Below the pieces are notes generated by a model. It did not search any database. It was not told where the DNA came from and was given only the letters and a program-made list of their open reading frames with translations. Shown in pieces: positions 37,545-47,432 of a DNA stretch of 64,000 nt. A program made the position numbers and the translations under genes. This stretch comes from Acidiferrum sp963764675. Its GTDB lineage: Bacteria > Acidobacteriota > Terriglobia > Acidiferrales > UBA7541. The stretch is taken from contig CAVXTQ010000007.1 of assembly GCA_963764675.1 (NCBI GenBank), positions 1,116,001 through 1,180,000 on the forward strand. The letters are read 5' to 3'. The number at the start of each line of letters is the position of its first letter. Positions within the stretch are counted from its first letter, which is position 1.

Positions 37545-38705
37545 TTATGTGCGGTGGGAAGAAACGGGTGTCCTTTCGTTCTTGTCGTTCTTCTCAATTT
37601 TTTCTGGCCGGTCACTTTTTTCGGTTCGATCCGATTTGTCCGCAGCCGCGCGCTCCCCGCCGTACTGGCTCAGAAGGAAAGCGCCCATGCTGTCGAGCGG
37701 GACAATCTTGTTGGCATGGCCTTTCAGAATCGCAGCGCGGGGCATTCCGCTGACGACGCAGGTGTCTTCGCTCTGTGCGATGGTCATACCACCGGCGGCC
37801 TTGATCGCTCCCAGGCCTTCGGCGCCATCTTCGCCCATTCCGGTCATGAGCACGCCCACGGCCGTAAGGCCGAATTCCTGCGCTACCGAATGGAACAAGA
37901 CATCGACGGAGGGACGATGACCGTTTACGGGGGCCCCGTCCGTAAGGGCCGCCATGTCGCCGCGCGGCATGCGCCGCACCATCATGTGACGGTTACCCGG
38001 GCAAATGAGCACGCGGCCGGCCACCAACAGGTCGCCTGACTTCGCTTCCTGCACGTCCACCGCGCAGCATTCATCCAAACGCCGTGCAAACATCTCCGTA
38101 AAACCTTCGGGCATGTGCTGTACAACGAGGATGCTCGCTGGAAAATCGCTCGGAATCTGCGAAAGAACAAATTGCAACGCGTTCGGGCCGCCGGTCGAGA
38201 TTCCGATCGCGATAATGCGATTGGGGGGCAGCGGGCTCCGTGTTCCCTTCTTCAAATCAGGCGGATCGATCGCCACTACTGCAGGCGGCAGCTTGCGGCC
38301 CACAGCGCGCTTTGCCACCTTGATCTTTTCGATCAGCTGATCCGCAATCGTTTCGAGATGCCCACCTGCCGCGTCCGTCGGCTTGGCGATAAAGTCTACC
38401 GCGCCGAGCGCCAAGGCTTTCAGAGTCGAGTAAGCACCTTCCTTGGAATGCGTGCTAAACAAAATGACCGGCAAAGGCGCTCGCCGCATGATCAAGCGCA
38501 GCGTTTCCATGCCATCCATGCGAGGCATTTCCAGGTCGAGCGTGACCACGTCGGGCCGGAGCTCCTCGATCTTCTTCAGTGCGAAGGCGCCATCCATCGC
38601 CGTTCCAACCACTTCGATGGAAGGATCACGCGCCAGAATGGCGGGGATCAGCTTCCGCATCAGCGCGGAATCATCGACGACGAGGACGCGGACGGTTTCG
38701 CTCAT
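37545..38705 (-). CDS. cheB: Chemotaxis protein-glutamate methylesterase CheB
   Basis: A 386-residue protein with receiver (Asp57 in VVTLDLEMP), linker, and methylesterase. The catalytic Ser is in GISTGGP, His in QHMPEGFT, and Asp in TGMGEDGAEG. The C-terminus carries a Lys/Glu/Asp-rich tail (DKSDRTEKSDRPEK), probably disordered and unusual for CheB. Its start overlaps the cheA stop (ATGA). It should demethylate the cluster-1 receptor. Confidence 0.93.
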   Translation of the reverse strand: MSETVRVLVVDDSALMRKLIPAILARDPSIEVVGTAMDGAFALKKIEELRPDVVTLDLEMPRMDGMETLRLIMRRAPLPVILFSTHSKEGAYSTLKALALGAVDFIAKPTDAAGGHLETIADQLIEKIKVAKRAVGRKLPPAVVAIDPPDLKKGTRSPLPPNRIIAIGISTGGPNALQFVLSQIPSDFPASILVVQHMPEGFTEMFARRLDECCAVDVQEAKSGDLLVAGRVLICPGNRHMMVRRMPRGDMAALTDGAPVNGHRPSVDVLFHSVAQEFGLTAVGVLMTGMGEDGAEGLGAIKAAGGMTIAQSEDTCVVSGMPRAAILKGHANKIVPLDSMGAFLLSQYGGERAAADKSDRTEKSDRPEKIEKNDKNERTPVSSHRT

Positions 38706-40804
38706 GCGATGGCTCCGAGCGGAGTGGCGCGCGAAAGTCTGGCAAGCACGGCGGGGACGTTCAGAATCAGAACCACCGTGCCGTCGCCAAGGATGGAAGC
38801 GCCGCTGACCAAATCACTCGAGATAATTTCCGAGGGCAGCGCCTTGATGACCAGTTCCTCTTCGCCCACAAGATTGTCGACGACCAAACCGAAACGTTTC
38901 TCCGCGGCGCCGATGACGATCACGAAGTTTCTTTTCTTTTTGCCTTCGGGCTGTGGTTCCAATGCGTGAATTTGGCTGAGACTGTTAAGACGCACGAGTG
39001 TCAAAACCTGTTCGCGCAAGCGAAGCACCTCGCGGCGATCGACTTGATGAATCTCGCCGTCGCTGATGCGGGTGATCTCGACGACCGACGAGATGGGTAC
39101 GGCAAACAAACGTCCCCCGACTCTGAAGAGCAACGTCTGAATGCTCGCCAGCGTGAGCGGAACACGCAATTGAATCGTGGTCCCACGGCCCTTGCCTGAG
39201 GAGATATGAACGGTGCCCTTCAAGCGGTCAAGCACGGTGCGGACTACGTCCATGCCAACACCGCGTCCCGATACTTCGGTGACTTCAGCGGCAGTGCTGA
39301 AGCCGGGCTCAAAGACCAGGTTCAACGCATCGGAATCAGAGAGGCGTTGCGCTTCCTCCGCTTTGAGAATCCCTTTTTCCACCGCGTGCAAGCGAATTTG
39401 CGCCAGGTCAATACCTCGCCCGTCGTCACGCACTTCGATCACCACCTGCGTTCCTTGATGGTAAGCGTTGAGATAGAGCGTGCCGCGCGCGGGCTTGCCC
39501 GCCGTAATGCGTTCCTCAGCATGCTCAATGCCGTGATCGACCGCATTCCGCACTAGATGCATCAGCGGCTCGGCAAGCGCATCCAGGATTCCCTTGTCGA
39601 GATCGGTATTCTGGCCCGACACTTCCAACGCAACGTCTTTGCCGCACTGCTTTGCAACGTCACGCACCAGTCTGGGGAACCTGCGGAACAATTGCTCCAC
39701 CGGGACCATTCGAATCTTCAATACACACTTGTGCAGCTCATCCAGCACTCGCGACTGAAACGCTAGCGCATCGGAAAGTTTGGAGCGAACAGGATCGCGA
39801 GCGTGACGCTGGTCGAACTCCGTCAGCGTCCGGTTCAACATCGACTTCCCAATGATCAATTCGCCGACAAGGTTCATGATGGCGTCGATGCGCGCGGCAT
39901 CAACGCGAAGCGTGCTTTCCGCCACCGCGGCTGCGGCAGAACCCACTGCGGTTCCCTTGGACGCATCGCCATTTCCGCCGTTGTCGCCGGTCTTTGCGGT
40001 GACGTCCGCAGCCTGCGCCTCCAGGATTTCTCCCAGCAGTTCGTGCTCGGGAGCATCCAGCGCCGCAGCCGCCTCTTCCACGCGCAGATCCGAGACGATG
40101 GAAGGAACACGGCAGCGCTGCGCGATACGATCTTTTGGCTGGCGGCTGGCGAGCGCGGCCTCGACGACTTCGACGGTCGCGGCAGCGGAATTGTCCTCGG
40201 GGCGGAGGGCGATTACGGTGCCGCAGCCATGCAAAACGTTACGAACGAGCTGGAACGCCGCAGCTCGCATGACGCTGTTGGGATCGATGCGCAGCGCGAT
40301 GTTGTACACCACCTCGCCGCGATGGATCGCCTCCGCGATCATCAATTGTTCGTATTCGGTCCAGTCAAACCGAGCTGCTATCTGCGGACTCGCCGGTGCG
40401 TTTTCCTTTGGAACCGGAGCCGAGAGCAGCGCCCGAATAACGCCTCGCAGCGGATCGGCCGAGGGAGGTTCGACGCCACGCTGATACGCAGCGAGCATGG
40501 CCTCGAAGGTATCGGCTGCCTCGAGAACGACTTCCGCCAGCTTCGGGCCACGGGCTAGCGCGAGTTGCGGGGACAATACATCTTCAAGTTCGTGGGCTAG
40601 CTCGCTGAGTTTGTAGAAACCACACGCCGCGGAATCCCCTTTGAGCGTGTGGACCGCGCGCCGCACCCGCCGGATTACCTCTTCGTCCGCAGGACGCAAC
40701 TCTAGCTCGAGGCCCGCCTCGTTAAGAGCTTGCAAGAGCTCGCTCGCACTCTCGAAAAAGAGTGCTCGGAGCTCTGAACTGCGGTCCTCAGGAGGATGGC
40801 TCAT
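38702..40804 (-). CDS. cheA: Chemotaxis histidine kinase CheA
   Basis: A 700-residue CheA with N-terminal Hpt (H52 in AVHTLKGDSAACGF), a P2-like region around residues 155-260, dimerisation helices (DAARIDAIMNLVGELIIGKS), an ATPase domain (LVRNAVDHGIEHAEE, DDGRGIDLAQI, GRGVGMDVV), and a C-terminal CheW-like domain. Its start and stop overlap cheR and cheB respectively, so translation across cheR-cheA-cheB is coupled. Confidence 0.93.
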   Translation of the reverse strand: MSHPPEDRSSELRALFFESASELLQALNEAGLELELRPADEEVIRRVRRAVHTLKGDSAACGFYKLSELAHELEDVLSPQLALARGPKLAEVVLEAADTFEAMLAAYQRGVEPPSADPLRGVIRALLSAPVPKENAPASPQIAARFDWTEYEQLMIAEAIHRGEVVYNIALRIDPNSVMRAAAFQLVRNVLHGCGTVIALRPEDNSAAATVEVVEAALASRQPKDRIAQRCRVPSIVSDLRVEEAAAALDAPEHELLGEILEAQAADVTAKTGDNGGNGDASKGTAVGSAAAAVAESTLRVDAARIDAIMNLVGELIIGKSMLNRTLTEFDQRHARDPVRSKLSDALAFQSRVLDELHKCVLKIRMVPVEQLFRRFPRLVRDVAKQCGKDVALEVSGQNTDLDKGILDALAEPLMHLVRNAVDHGIEHAEERITAGKPARGTLYLNAYHQGTQVVIEVRDDGRGIDLAQIRLHAVEKGILKAEEAQRLSDSDALNLVFEPGFSTAAEVTEVSGRGVGMDVVRTVLDRLKGTVHISSGKGRGTTIQLRVPLTLASIQTLLFRVGGRLFAVPISSVVEITRISDGEIHQVDRREVLRLREQVLTLVRLNSLSQIHALEPQPEGKKKRNFVIVIGAAEKRFGLVVDNLVGEEELVIKALPSEIISSDLVSGASILGDGTVVLILNVPAVLARLSRATPLGAIA

Positions 40805-41706
40805 GGAGCTGCCTCAAGTCGCTGATAGGCGGTGCCGTTGTTCTCGTGCACCATGCGGAATTTCTGCGTCAGGCCAAACAAGCTTTCCGCGTGGCCCACG
40901 AAGAGATACCCGCCGGGGTTCAAACAATGCCAGAACTTCTCGATCAAGCGCTTCTGCTCGGCTTCGTCAAAATAAATCATCACGTTGCGGCACAGAATCA
41001 TGTCGTTGCGCCGGGGCAAAAATTCCGTCTTCAGATTGTGAAAGTCGAACTGAACCAGCTCTTTCAGCTGCGGCTTGATCGCGTACTTGGCGCCGACTTT
41101 CTCGAAATACCGCAGCCGGCAGGTGTAATCGACTGGCTCCATTTGCTGCTCGGTGTAAAGCCCCTCCTGCCCGGCGCGAAGACTCGCGTAGCTTATGTCC
41201 GACGCGACAATCTCCAACTTCCAGGGCGGCGGAATCAATGGCTTAGGCGAGGGCATTTCAAACGGCAGTGGATTTCGCAAGTAGTAGTAGGCCAGGGCGT
41301 CGCAAATCAGGATGGCAACCGAGAAAGCCTCCTGCCCGGAGGAGCAACCCGCGCTCCACACGCGAAGTGTCCAGTCGCGGCGCTCCTGTTTCTTGCGCAG
41401 AATTTCTTCGAGCACGCCTTTTTGCAAGAGGTCCAGTTGCGGACGGTTGCGGAAGAAGCTCGTTTCGTTGACGGTCAGGTTCTCGAGCAGCAGCGCCAGC
41501 TCATTCTTTCCCTCGCGGCTGGTCAGCAGGCGGTAGTAGTTGTAGAAGGAGTCCATCTGGCAGGCCTTGAGCCGCCGCAACAGGCGATCCTTCAAAAAGT
41601 GTGAGCGCCGCTCGTCAAAAAACATCCCGCATTCCTGATAGACGAGCGTCTGCAGCAGCTTGAGCTCTGCGTCGGTAAGCTGAATCTGTGCGGTTATCGT
41701 TCCCAT
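40801..41706 (-). CDS. cheR: Chemoreceptor methyltransferase CheR
   Basis: The 301-residue protein has the CheR N-terminal helical domain (LTVNETSFFRNRPQLDLL) and the SAM-binding fold (LRVWSAGCSSGQEAFSVAI, LEIVASDISYASL, DMILCRNVMIYFDE, LNPGGYLFVGHAESL). It methylates Glu residues of the receptor encoded upstream. It overlaps cheA by 4 bp. Confidence 0.93.
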   Translation of the reverse strand: MGTITAQIQLTDAELKLLQTLVYQECGMFFDERRSHFLKDRLLRRLKACQMDSFYNYYRLLTSREGKNELALLLENLTVNETSFFRNRPQLDLLQKGVLEEILRKKQERRDWTLRVWSAGCSSGQEAFSVAILICDALAYYYLRNPLPFEMPSPKPLIPPPWKLEIVASDISYASLRAGQEGLYTEQQMEPVDYTCRLRYFEKVGAKYAIKPQLKELVQFDFHNLKTEFLPRRNDMILCRNVMIYFDEAEQKRLIEKFWHCLNPGGYLFVGHAESLFGLTQKFRMVHENNGTAYQRLEAAP

Positions 41707-41766
41707 TGTGGACGCGTGCGGCAGTCCGCCAGTTTGGCTGCGGTTCCGGCAACGCCGGACCCCGAG

Positions 41767-42243
41767 CTACTTGGCGGTACCAACGGTTTCCGCGGCCTCC
41801 TCGAGTCTTTTAATTTCCTGTTGGTGCAAGAGTTTGCTGACGTCCAACAAAATAATCAGCCGTCCTTTGAGCTTTCCCACTCCGGTGACGTAGCTGGACT
41901 CGCCCTCCGCAAAAACCGTGCCGGGCGCTTCGATGTCCGACGGTGGAATCTTCAACACTTCCGAAGCGGCGTTGACGATCAGCCCCACCAGCTTGTTGTC
42001 CAACTCCACCACCAAAATCCGATTCTTCTTGTCCGGCTGGATGTCCACGTGACCAAACCGTTTGCGCAAGTCCATCACGGGAATGATTTTCCCGCGTAAG
42101 TTGATCACTCCTTCTACTGTTTCCGGTGCGCTGGGAACGGCCGTGATTTCCGGCACGCGAACGATCTCGCGCACGGATGCGATCCGCACGCCGAACGTCT
42201 CGTTGCCGATGCGAAATCCGACGACCTGAAGGTCCTTTTCCAT
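41767..42243 (-). CDS. cheW: Chemotaxis coupling protein CheW
   Basis: A 158-residue CheW domain (VVGFRIGNETFGVRIASVREIVRVPEI, GVINLRGKIIPVMDLRKRFG) that links the receptor to CheA. It lies 18 bp after the mcp stop and 60 bp before cheR. Confidence 0.92.
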   Translation of the reverse strand: MEKDLQVVGFRIGNETFGVRIASVREIVRVPEITAVPSAPETVEGVINLRGKIIPVMDLRKRFGHVDIQPDKKNRILVVELDNKLVGLIVNAASEVLKIPPSDIEAPGTVFAEGESSYVTGVGKLKGRLIILLDVSKLLHQQEIKRLEEAAETVGTAK

Positions 42244-42261
42244 CGATGGGTCTCCGCCGCC

Positions 42262-44269
42262 TTACGAACGTGCGAGTTCGGCGTACTCCGCCTGTTCTTC
42301 TCGGTGCGAATCTGGCCGCCGCCGCGGGCTCGGCTGCTCGCGCCGCGTCCTGGTCTGCGAAGTGCTGTCGAGCACGAAGCGATCCATGCTATCCAGCAAG
42401 TTGCGGGAAAGCTTCAGCATCTGTTCGGCCGCTGCGGACAATTCGGTGGAACTGGAAGCCGACTGCTGCACCAGTTCGCGCATCTTGTCCATGGCGCGCA
42501 CGACTGCCTGAGCGCCCGACGCCTGCTCTTCCACAGCAGAGTTAATCTCCTGCGTGATCTCCGTCAGCCGCCCGGTGGCCTTCGCAATCTGTGACGACCC
42601 AACCGACTGCTCATTGGTGGCCGCGCCAATTTCCTGCGAGAACTTGTAGACTTCGGTGACGACGTTGGAAATTTTATGCAGCGCCGAACCGAGATCGTTG
42701 CCGAGGCTCAACCCCTCTTCCACGATGCGCGTGCTGCGTTCCATGTTTTCAACGGCTTGCCGCGCTTCTCGCTGGATGCTTTGAATTAAGTCCGCGATTT
42801 CCTTGGTCGACTGCGTGGACTTCTCGGCCAGCTTCCGAACCTCATCGGCAACCACGGCAAATCCCAGCCCGTGCTCGCCAGCACGCGCGGCTTCGATCGC
42901 TGCGTTCAGCGCCAGCAGGTTGGTTTGCTCCGCAAGGTCGTCGATCACTTCGATAATCTTGCCGATGTCGTCGGCACGATGGCCTAAGACGTTGATGATC
43001 TCTGCCGAAGACTGAATCGCGTGATTCGTTCGGTTCAGGCCGTCGGTGGCCTTTTCCATCGTGGCGATTCCGCTGCCGACTTCTTCGCGGGAACGATTGG
43101 CGATGTCCAACAATACTTTCGCGGTGTCTGCGACTCGCTGGATCGAGGTGACCATCTGATCGATCGATGCGGATGTCTCGGCTACGCTCGACGCCTGCAC
43201 CTGGGTGTTCTTCACAACGTTTTGCACGTTGATGCTCATCTCGTGCATCGTACTGGTCACTTCTTCAATCGCGGAAGACGCCTGGACGCTTACCTTTGCC
43301 GACTCGTCCGCTGCTCCAGCAACCTGGTTCGAGCCCGCGGAAACCTGTCCCGCAGAGTCCCGGGTCGTGCGCACAAGGTCTTGCAGACCATGAGACATGC
43401 GCAAGAAAGCATTGCCCAGCGTGTCGCGCTTGGAGCGAGGCATCACCTCTACAGCAAGATCACCTTCCGCAACTGCCATCGCAACGCCTGCCATCTCTTT
43501 CAAATACGCCACCATGTTGTTGAACGTCGTGGCCAACGCTCCAATCTCGTCGTTCCGATGAATGTCGATGTTTTGATCCAAATCCCCTGAATCGCCGATT
43601 TCCCGGGCGACCGTAATCAGGTGCGTAAGCGGCTCGGTGATGGACTTGGCGGTGTAAAACGCGACGACAAACCAACCAGAACGGCCAGCAAGGTCCCCCC
43701 CGTCGTGAGACTCGTGCTAAAGGTGCTGGCGCTCTGCGCCGAGCTGGAAGTTTCGTCCAGAGATCTGGTGATTGCGAGTTAGTCTGATCCAGAACGCTCG
43801 ACGATTTCGTCAGCCAGGAAGCGGGATCCTTCTGCAAATAAAAGATTTGTAGGTCGGAAACGGTAGCGTCTCCGGAATCCACTTGGTGACGCTTGGCCAG
43901 CAGAGGCTTTGCGAAGTTGTCGCCCCAGCTAGCTTCGGTGCTCTCCACCTGAATCAGTGCCGTGCGCAGAACGTCGCTCCCCGCGTCCGACTCACCGCGC
44001 TTGATCAATTCCGTGATGTCGGTGAGTCCGTGGTTTACCTTTTCTTCGTCGCGAGGATCGCCGCTCAATAGAAAGTTGTTGAGGTTGTTGCGATTGAGCA
44101 TGATCTGGTAGCGCACCGCCTCAATCGTTCGCACGCTCCTCAGCGCCATCGAGGCGTCTGCGCGAGCGGACCGCTCCTTCAGGCCGGCGACGATGTTCAC
44201 CACGAACAGGAGCACCAGAATGGCTAGAATCGAACCGAATCCCACGTATAACTTCTTGCCGATCATCAT
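42262..44269 (-). pseudogene. Methyl-accepting chemotaxis protein with two frameshifts
   Basis: The start ATG 44269 is preceded by GGGGAGG. TM1 (LAILVLLFVVNIVAG) and a four-helix periplasmic sensor read in frame to about ...VLDQTN. The expected linker LAITRSLDETSSSAQS and TM2 (GGTLLAVLVG) are in a second frame. VVAFYTAKSIT, HAMP and the signalling domain (DDLAEQTNLLALNAAIEAARAGEHGLGFAVVADEVRKL) are in a third, ending at 42262. One missing base near 43774-43783 and another near 43668-43673 explain this. Corrected, it is a normal receptor of about 670 residues. With both shifts real, the sensor would be uncoupled from signalling. Confidence 0.85.
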
Positions 44270-44358
44270 GTGCGAAAATCCTCCCCTACTAAGGCCGCGC
44301 TATGGCAAAACCCTGCATCTGGCAGGTCCCGCCGCAAGCTGGCGTATCCTTCGTCGTT

Positions 44359-44709
44359 CTAGCTGGCTCCCGCGCCGGTAAAGTCGAATTCGACCACTTG
44401 CGTGGATTCTTCCGGTGCGGCCATGAACTTCCATTCCTTCACCGCGTCCTGGCACGCCTGCACCAGCAGCGGGTGACCGCCTATCGCTCGGGTGCTTTTA
44501 ACGTGCCCATCCGGCGAGATGATGACTTCAATCTTGACCTTCCCAGTTACGTTCATGCGCTTCGCGAGCTCCGGGTAGACAGGCGTCACCTTGCTCTTTA
44601 CCTTCCGCTTGCCTTCGTCCGTCGAGCCCGATTGCGCGAATCCTGACGCCCCTAACAGCAGCGTCGCCCCGGCGCTTGCTAGCACTATCCGTGTCCACCT
44701 GGATCTCAT
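44359..44709 (-). CDS. Periplasmic TonB C-terminal-domain protein
   Basis: About 116 residues with a signal-like N-terminus (RIVLASAGATLLLGASGFAQ) and a TonB C-terminal domain (VTPVYPELAKRMNVTGKVKIEVIISPDGHVKSTRAIGGHPLLVQACQDAV is the region; key is PVYPELAK and ISPDGHV). It lacks the Pro-rich spacer of true TonB. ATG 44709 is 9 nt after AGAGGAGG; an ATG at 44718 abuts that site. It stands 89 bp before mcp on the same strand behind a sigma54-type promoter, so it may lead the cluster-1 operon. Confidence 0.78.
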   Translation of the reverse strand: MRSRWTRIVLASAGATLLLGASGFAQSGSTDEGKRKVKSKVTPVYPELAKRMNVTGKVKIEVIISPDGHVKSTRAIGGHPLLVQACQDAVKEWKFMAAPEESTQVVEFDFTGAGAS

Positions 44710-44752
44710 CGACACCATCCTCCTCTGAATGGGACAACCCCCGGCTTGGAAA

Positions 44753-44768
44753 GGCACGTGGAGGGCCA
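44753..44768 (-). promoter_or_regulatory. Sigma54-type promoter for tonB-like gene and perhaps chemotaxis cluster 1
   Basis: On the minus strand, TGGC (44768-44765), 7 bp, GTGCC (44757-44753): the -24 GG and -12 GC are 10 bp apart as required. The predicted start is near 44742, giving a 33-nt leader that contains AGAGGAGG. Confidence 0.55.
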
Positions 44769-44887
44769 GCTTGGGAAACTCCGCAGGGGGACCATCGTTC
44801 GCGCACAATCGCTCCTCAACCTCAACGCAACAGTGCACTTAGTGGCAGATTGGGACTCGCCTGGAATCTGTCCGTATTTCGTTCAGC

Positions 44888-45054
44888 GTCTCAGGCACAG
44901 CGGTTTTCTGCTTGCGGGGTCTCACGCTGAGACGTTGAGCCTCATCAGCGGCGGACGTGGGTAGACCATTGAACAACACCCAGACCTTCGGGATTGACTC
45001 ACATTGAGATGGCTAGGTAGCTTAGGTGTGCGTGGAAAGTCATCAAATTGAGAC
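44888..45054. promoter_or_regulatory. Cluster of GTCTCA-N3-TGAGAC sites in the divergent tonB-like/kinase gap
   Basis: The gap 44710-45077 has no gene. It contains a half site GTCTCA (44888-44893), a perfect site GTCTCACGCTGAGAC (44919-44933), a CTCA-CAT-TGAG site (44998-45008), and a site with a full right half TGAGAC (45040-45054). The perfect site is about 184 bp upstream of the predicted tonB-like start of transcription. The last two flank the kinase start and might serve autoregulation. Confidence 0.55.
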
Positions 45055-45070
45055 GCGAGCGACGCGTCTC
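45050..45070 (+). repeat. Inverted repeat just before the kinase start
   Basis: GAGACGCG (45050-45057) pairs with CGCGTCTC (45063-45070) over a 5-nt loop, ending 7 nt before ATG 45078, where a Shine-Dalgarno sequence would be. It contains the TGAGAC half site. Confidence 0.6.
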
Positions 45071-45077
45071 GATCAAC

Positions 45078-47432
45078 ATGCCTAGAGCGACGCCCAAATC
45101 CTCCAACTCTTTCTCCCGCCCCCGCGGAACCAAGGCATTCCCGCGCCCAGTAGGGCAAGCCGACGAACTGATGGAACTCGCGGTTGACGCCGCCGAGTCT
45201 CGCCACCTTCCTGAATTCCTGGAACGCTTTGCAAAACGTGCTGCTCGCATGCTCGACGCCATGTGGGGTGGCGTCACCGTCTTTCGCGGCCGTGAAACCG
45301 ATCTTTACCAGACCGCTAGCGGTACAGTTCCCCTGGAAGCCGCGCACCAAAGCGCCATCATTCGTTGGGCCCGCGAAAATCGGCGCGAAACCCAGGTTCG
45401 ACCGCTACTCGACCAGCCGGCGCTATCCGGTCTGCCTGACGCTGCGGCTACCGTGGTAGTCCTGGTCCCTATCACCGCGAGTGACCACGAAACTCTGGGC
45501 TGCCTCTGCCTCCTTCGCAGCCGGAAGACTCTGGACGATGTCGAGCGACGCCTGCTTCAGGCCCTGGCGAGCCACGCGGCTCTGTCGCTCGAGAATTTCC
45601 GCCGCTTCTCGCAGCTCGAGCGCTCCAAGCGGCAGTGGGTTGAGGACATCGACGCGATCAGCGACTACATTGTGGTCCATGATCGCGGTTGGAGGATCGT
45701 TCGGACGAATCGCTCCTTGGCCTCTCACCTGGGCGTGCCGCCGGTCGCTTTGGTCGGGGAAGCCATGAGCAGCCTCCGCCAAATCGCCGAAACGGGTAGC
45801 GAGCTGCCCTGCCCCTTTTGCCGCGACACCCAGCAGGCGCGCGAAGAGTATGTCGTAACCTCTCCTGAGCGGATCTTCCTGGTCTCCACCTCCAGGACAC
45901 CCGGCCTTTCCGATGACGACACTCGTACCATCCACGTTCTAAAGGACATGACCGATCGCCGCGAAGCGGAGCGCCGCTATCGCGAGCTGTTCGACAGCAT
46001 TCAAGAGGGGCTGTTCTTTGCCACCCCGGACGGGCGCTTTCTCGACGTCAACGACGCCATGGTGCGCATGCTCGGGTACAAATCCCGTGAAGAACTGCTC
46101 CGCGCCGACGTCGGTACCCACTTGTATCCCGTGCCGGCCGCCCGCGATCGCTTCTTGCGCGCACTGGCCGAACGCGGCGTTCTTCGGAACTACGAGGAGA
46201 CCTTGCGCCGCAAGGATGGCACCCTCCTTCACACCTTGCAGAACATCACGGCTGTGCGGGACGCTGCCGGAAAGATTGCCCAGATTCGCGGCCTGATGCT
46301 GGACGTCACGGAACAGAAGACCTTTCAGTCGCAACTGCAGCGCGAGCGCGACTTCAACCAAAAGATTCTGAATACTACGCAAAGCATGATCCTGGTGCTC
46401 GATACCGCCGGGCTGATCAGCTATGCCAACCGCCGCTGCTTTGAATCCGGCTATCGCGAAGACGAGCTCATCGGCCATCGTCTCGTGGACTGGGTGGAAG
46501 CGTCGCATCGTGAGAATTTCGAGGCGGCTCTCGAAACCACCGCCCACGGGCACCAAGTTGAGAACCTCGAACCCCGAGTCCGCCGCAGCGACGGCTCCAT
46601 GGGACATTTTTCCATCAGCCTATCCCCGATGCGCGACGAGCAGAATGTCGTCAACAGCGTCGTCGTCGTCATGACCGACATCACCGACGCCACGCTCCTC
46701 CAAGCCAAGCTGGCCCATTCCGAGAGAATGGCCACCATCGGCCTCCTAGTGTCCGGAGTGGCCCACGAGGTCAACAATCCCCTCGCCGCGATCCTGGGTT
46801 TCACTGACCTGTTGCTCGAGAATCCGGCGATACCCGAAGCGGCGCGCGAAGACCTGCAGATCATCCTGCATGAGACCCAGCGCACCAAGGATATCGTCCA
46901 GGACCTTCTGAGCTTCGCCCGCCAGCGCCCCGTGCAACGCGAACTTGTCCAGGTCAACGCCGTTCTCCGGCAAACCATAAAGCTTCGCAGCTACGACTTC
47001 GCGAGCCACGGCGTGGAAGTCTCCGAAGACTTTGACGAGAGCCTGGCACCTGCCCTCGGAGATGCGCAGCAGCTGCAGCAGGTCTTTCTGAACATCCTCA
47101 ATAACGCCTACGACGCGGTCCAGGAAGCCGGGCAGCGTGGCCGCATTGCCATCCGCACGCAGCGCCGCGGCGATTTGATCGAAGTCGCAGTCACCGACAA
47201 TGGCAGCGGAGCTTCTGATCCCGAACGTGTGTTTGATCCCTTCTACACCACCAAGCAAGCCGCCAAGGGTACTGGCCTCGGCCTGAGTATTTGCTACGGC
47301 ATTGTGCGCGCGCATGGCGGCGAAATTCTCTGCTGCAACAACGAAGACGGACGGGGGTGCACATTCATGGTGCGAATTCCCGTTGCCAACGAAGCAGCGG
47401 TGGCGTCGATCGCCAAGGAAGCGGGCCGATGA
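45078..47432 (+). CDS. GAF/multi-PAS sensor histidine kinase
   Basis: 784 residues, apparently cytosolic with no TM segment. An N-terminal GAF-like domain (about 30-175) is followed by three PAS units (about 185-295, 300-415 and 425-540). The first carries a CxxC (CPFC, 245-248) that could bind a metal or sense redox. HisKA has H563 in GVAHEVNNPLAAILG, then the ATPase (VFLNILNNAYDAV, DNGSGASDPERVFDPFYTTK, GTGLGLSICYGIV). The HEVNNPL H-box is of the NtrB type, fitting the sigma54 activator two genes on. Its stop overlaps the next start. Confidence 0.9.
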   Translation: MPRATPKSSNSFSRPRGTKAFPRPVGQADELMELAVDAAESRHLPEFLERFAKRAARMLDAMWGGVTVFRGRETDLYQTASGTVPLEAAHQSAIIRWARENRRETQVRPLLDQPALSGLPDAAATVVVLVPITASDHETLGCLCLLRSRKTLDDVERRLLQALASHAALSLENFRRFSQLERSKRQWVEDIDAISDYIVVHDRGWRIVRTNRSLASHLGVPPVALVGEAMSSLRQIAETGSELPCPFCRDTQQAREEYVVTSPERIFLVSTSRTPGLSDDDTRTIHVLKDMTDRREAERRYRELFDSIQEGLFFATPDGRFLDVNDAMVRMLGYKSREELLRADVGTHLYPVPAARDRFLRALAERGVLRNYEETLRRKDGTLLHTLQNITAVRDAAGKIAQIRGLMLDVTEQKTFQSQLQRERDFNQKILNTTQSMILVLDTAGLISYANRRCFESGYREDELIGHRLVDWVEASHRENFEAALETTAHGHQVENLEPRVRRSDGSMGHFSISLSPMRDEQNVVNSVVVVMTDITDATLLQAKLAHSERMATIGLLVSGVAHEVNNPLAAILGFTDLLLENPAIPEAAREDLQIILHETQRTKDIVQDLLSFARQRPVQRELVQVNAVLRQTIKLRSYDFASHGVEVSEDFDESLAPALGDAQQLQQVFLNILNNAYDAVQEAGQRGRIAIRTQRRGDLIEVAVTDNGSGASDPERVFDPFYTTKQAAKGTGLGLSICYGIVRAHGGEILCCNNEDGRGCTFMVRIPVANEAAVASIAKEAGR

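Noticed and set aside
44901..44915. CGGT-N7-TTGCG as sigma54 promoter for the PAS kinase
   Set aside because: GG and GC spacing fits but the -24 element is poor and it lies upstream of the palindromes, the wrong order for enhancer sites.
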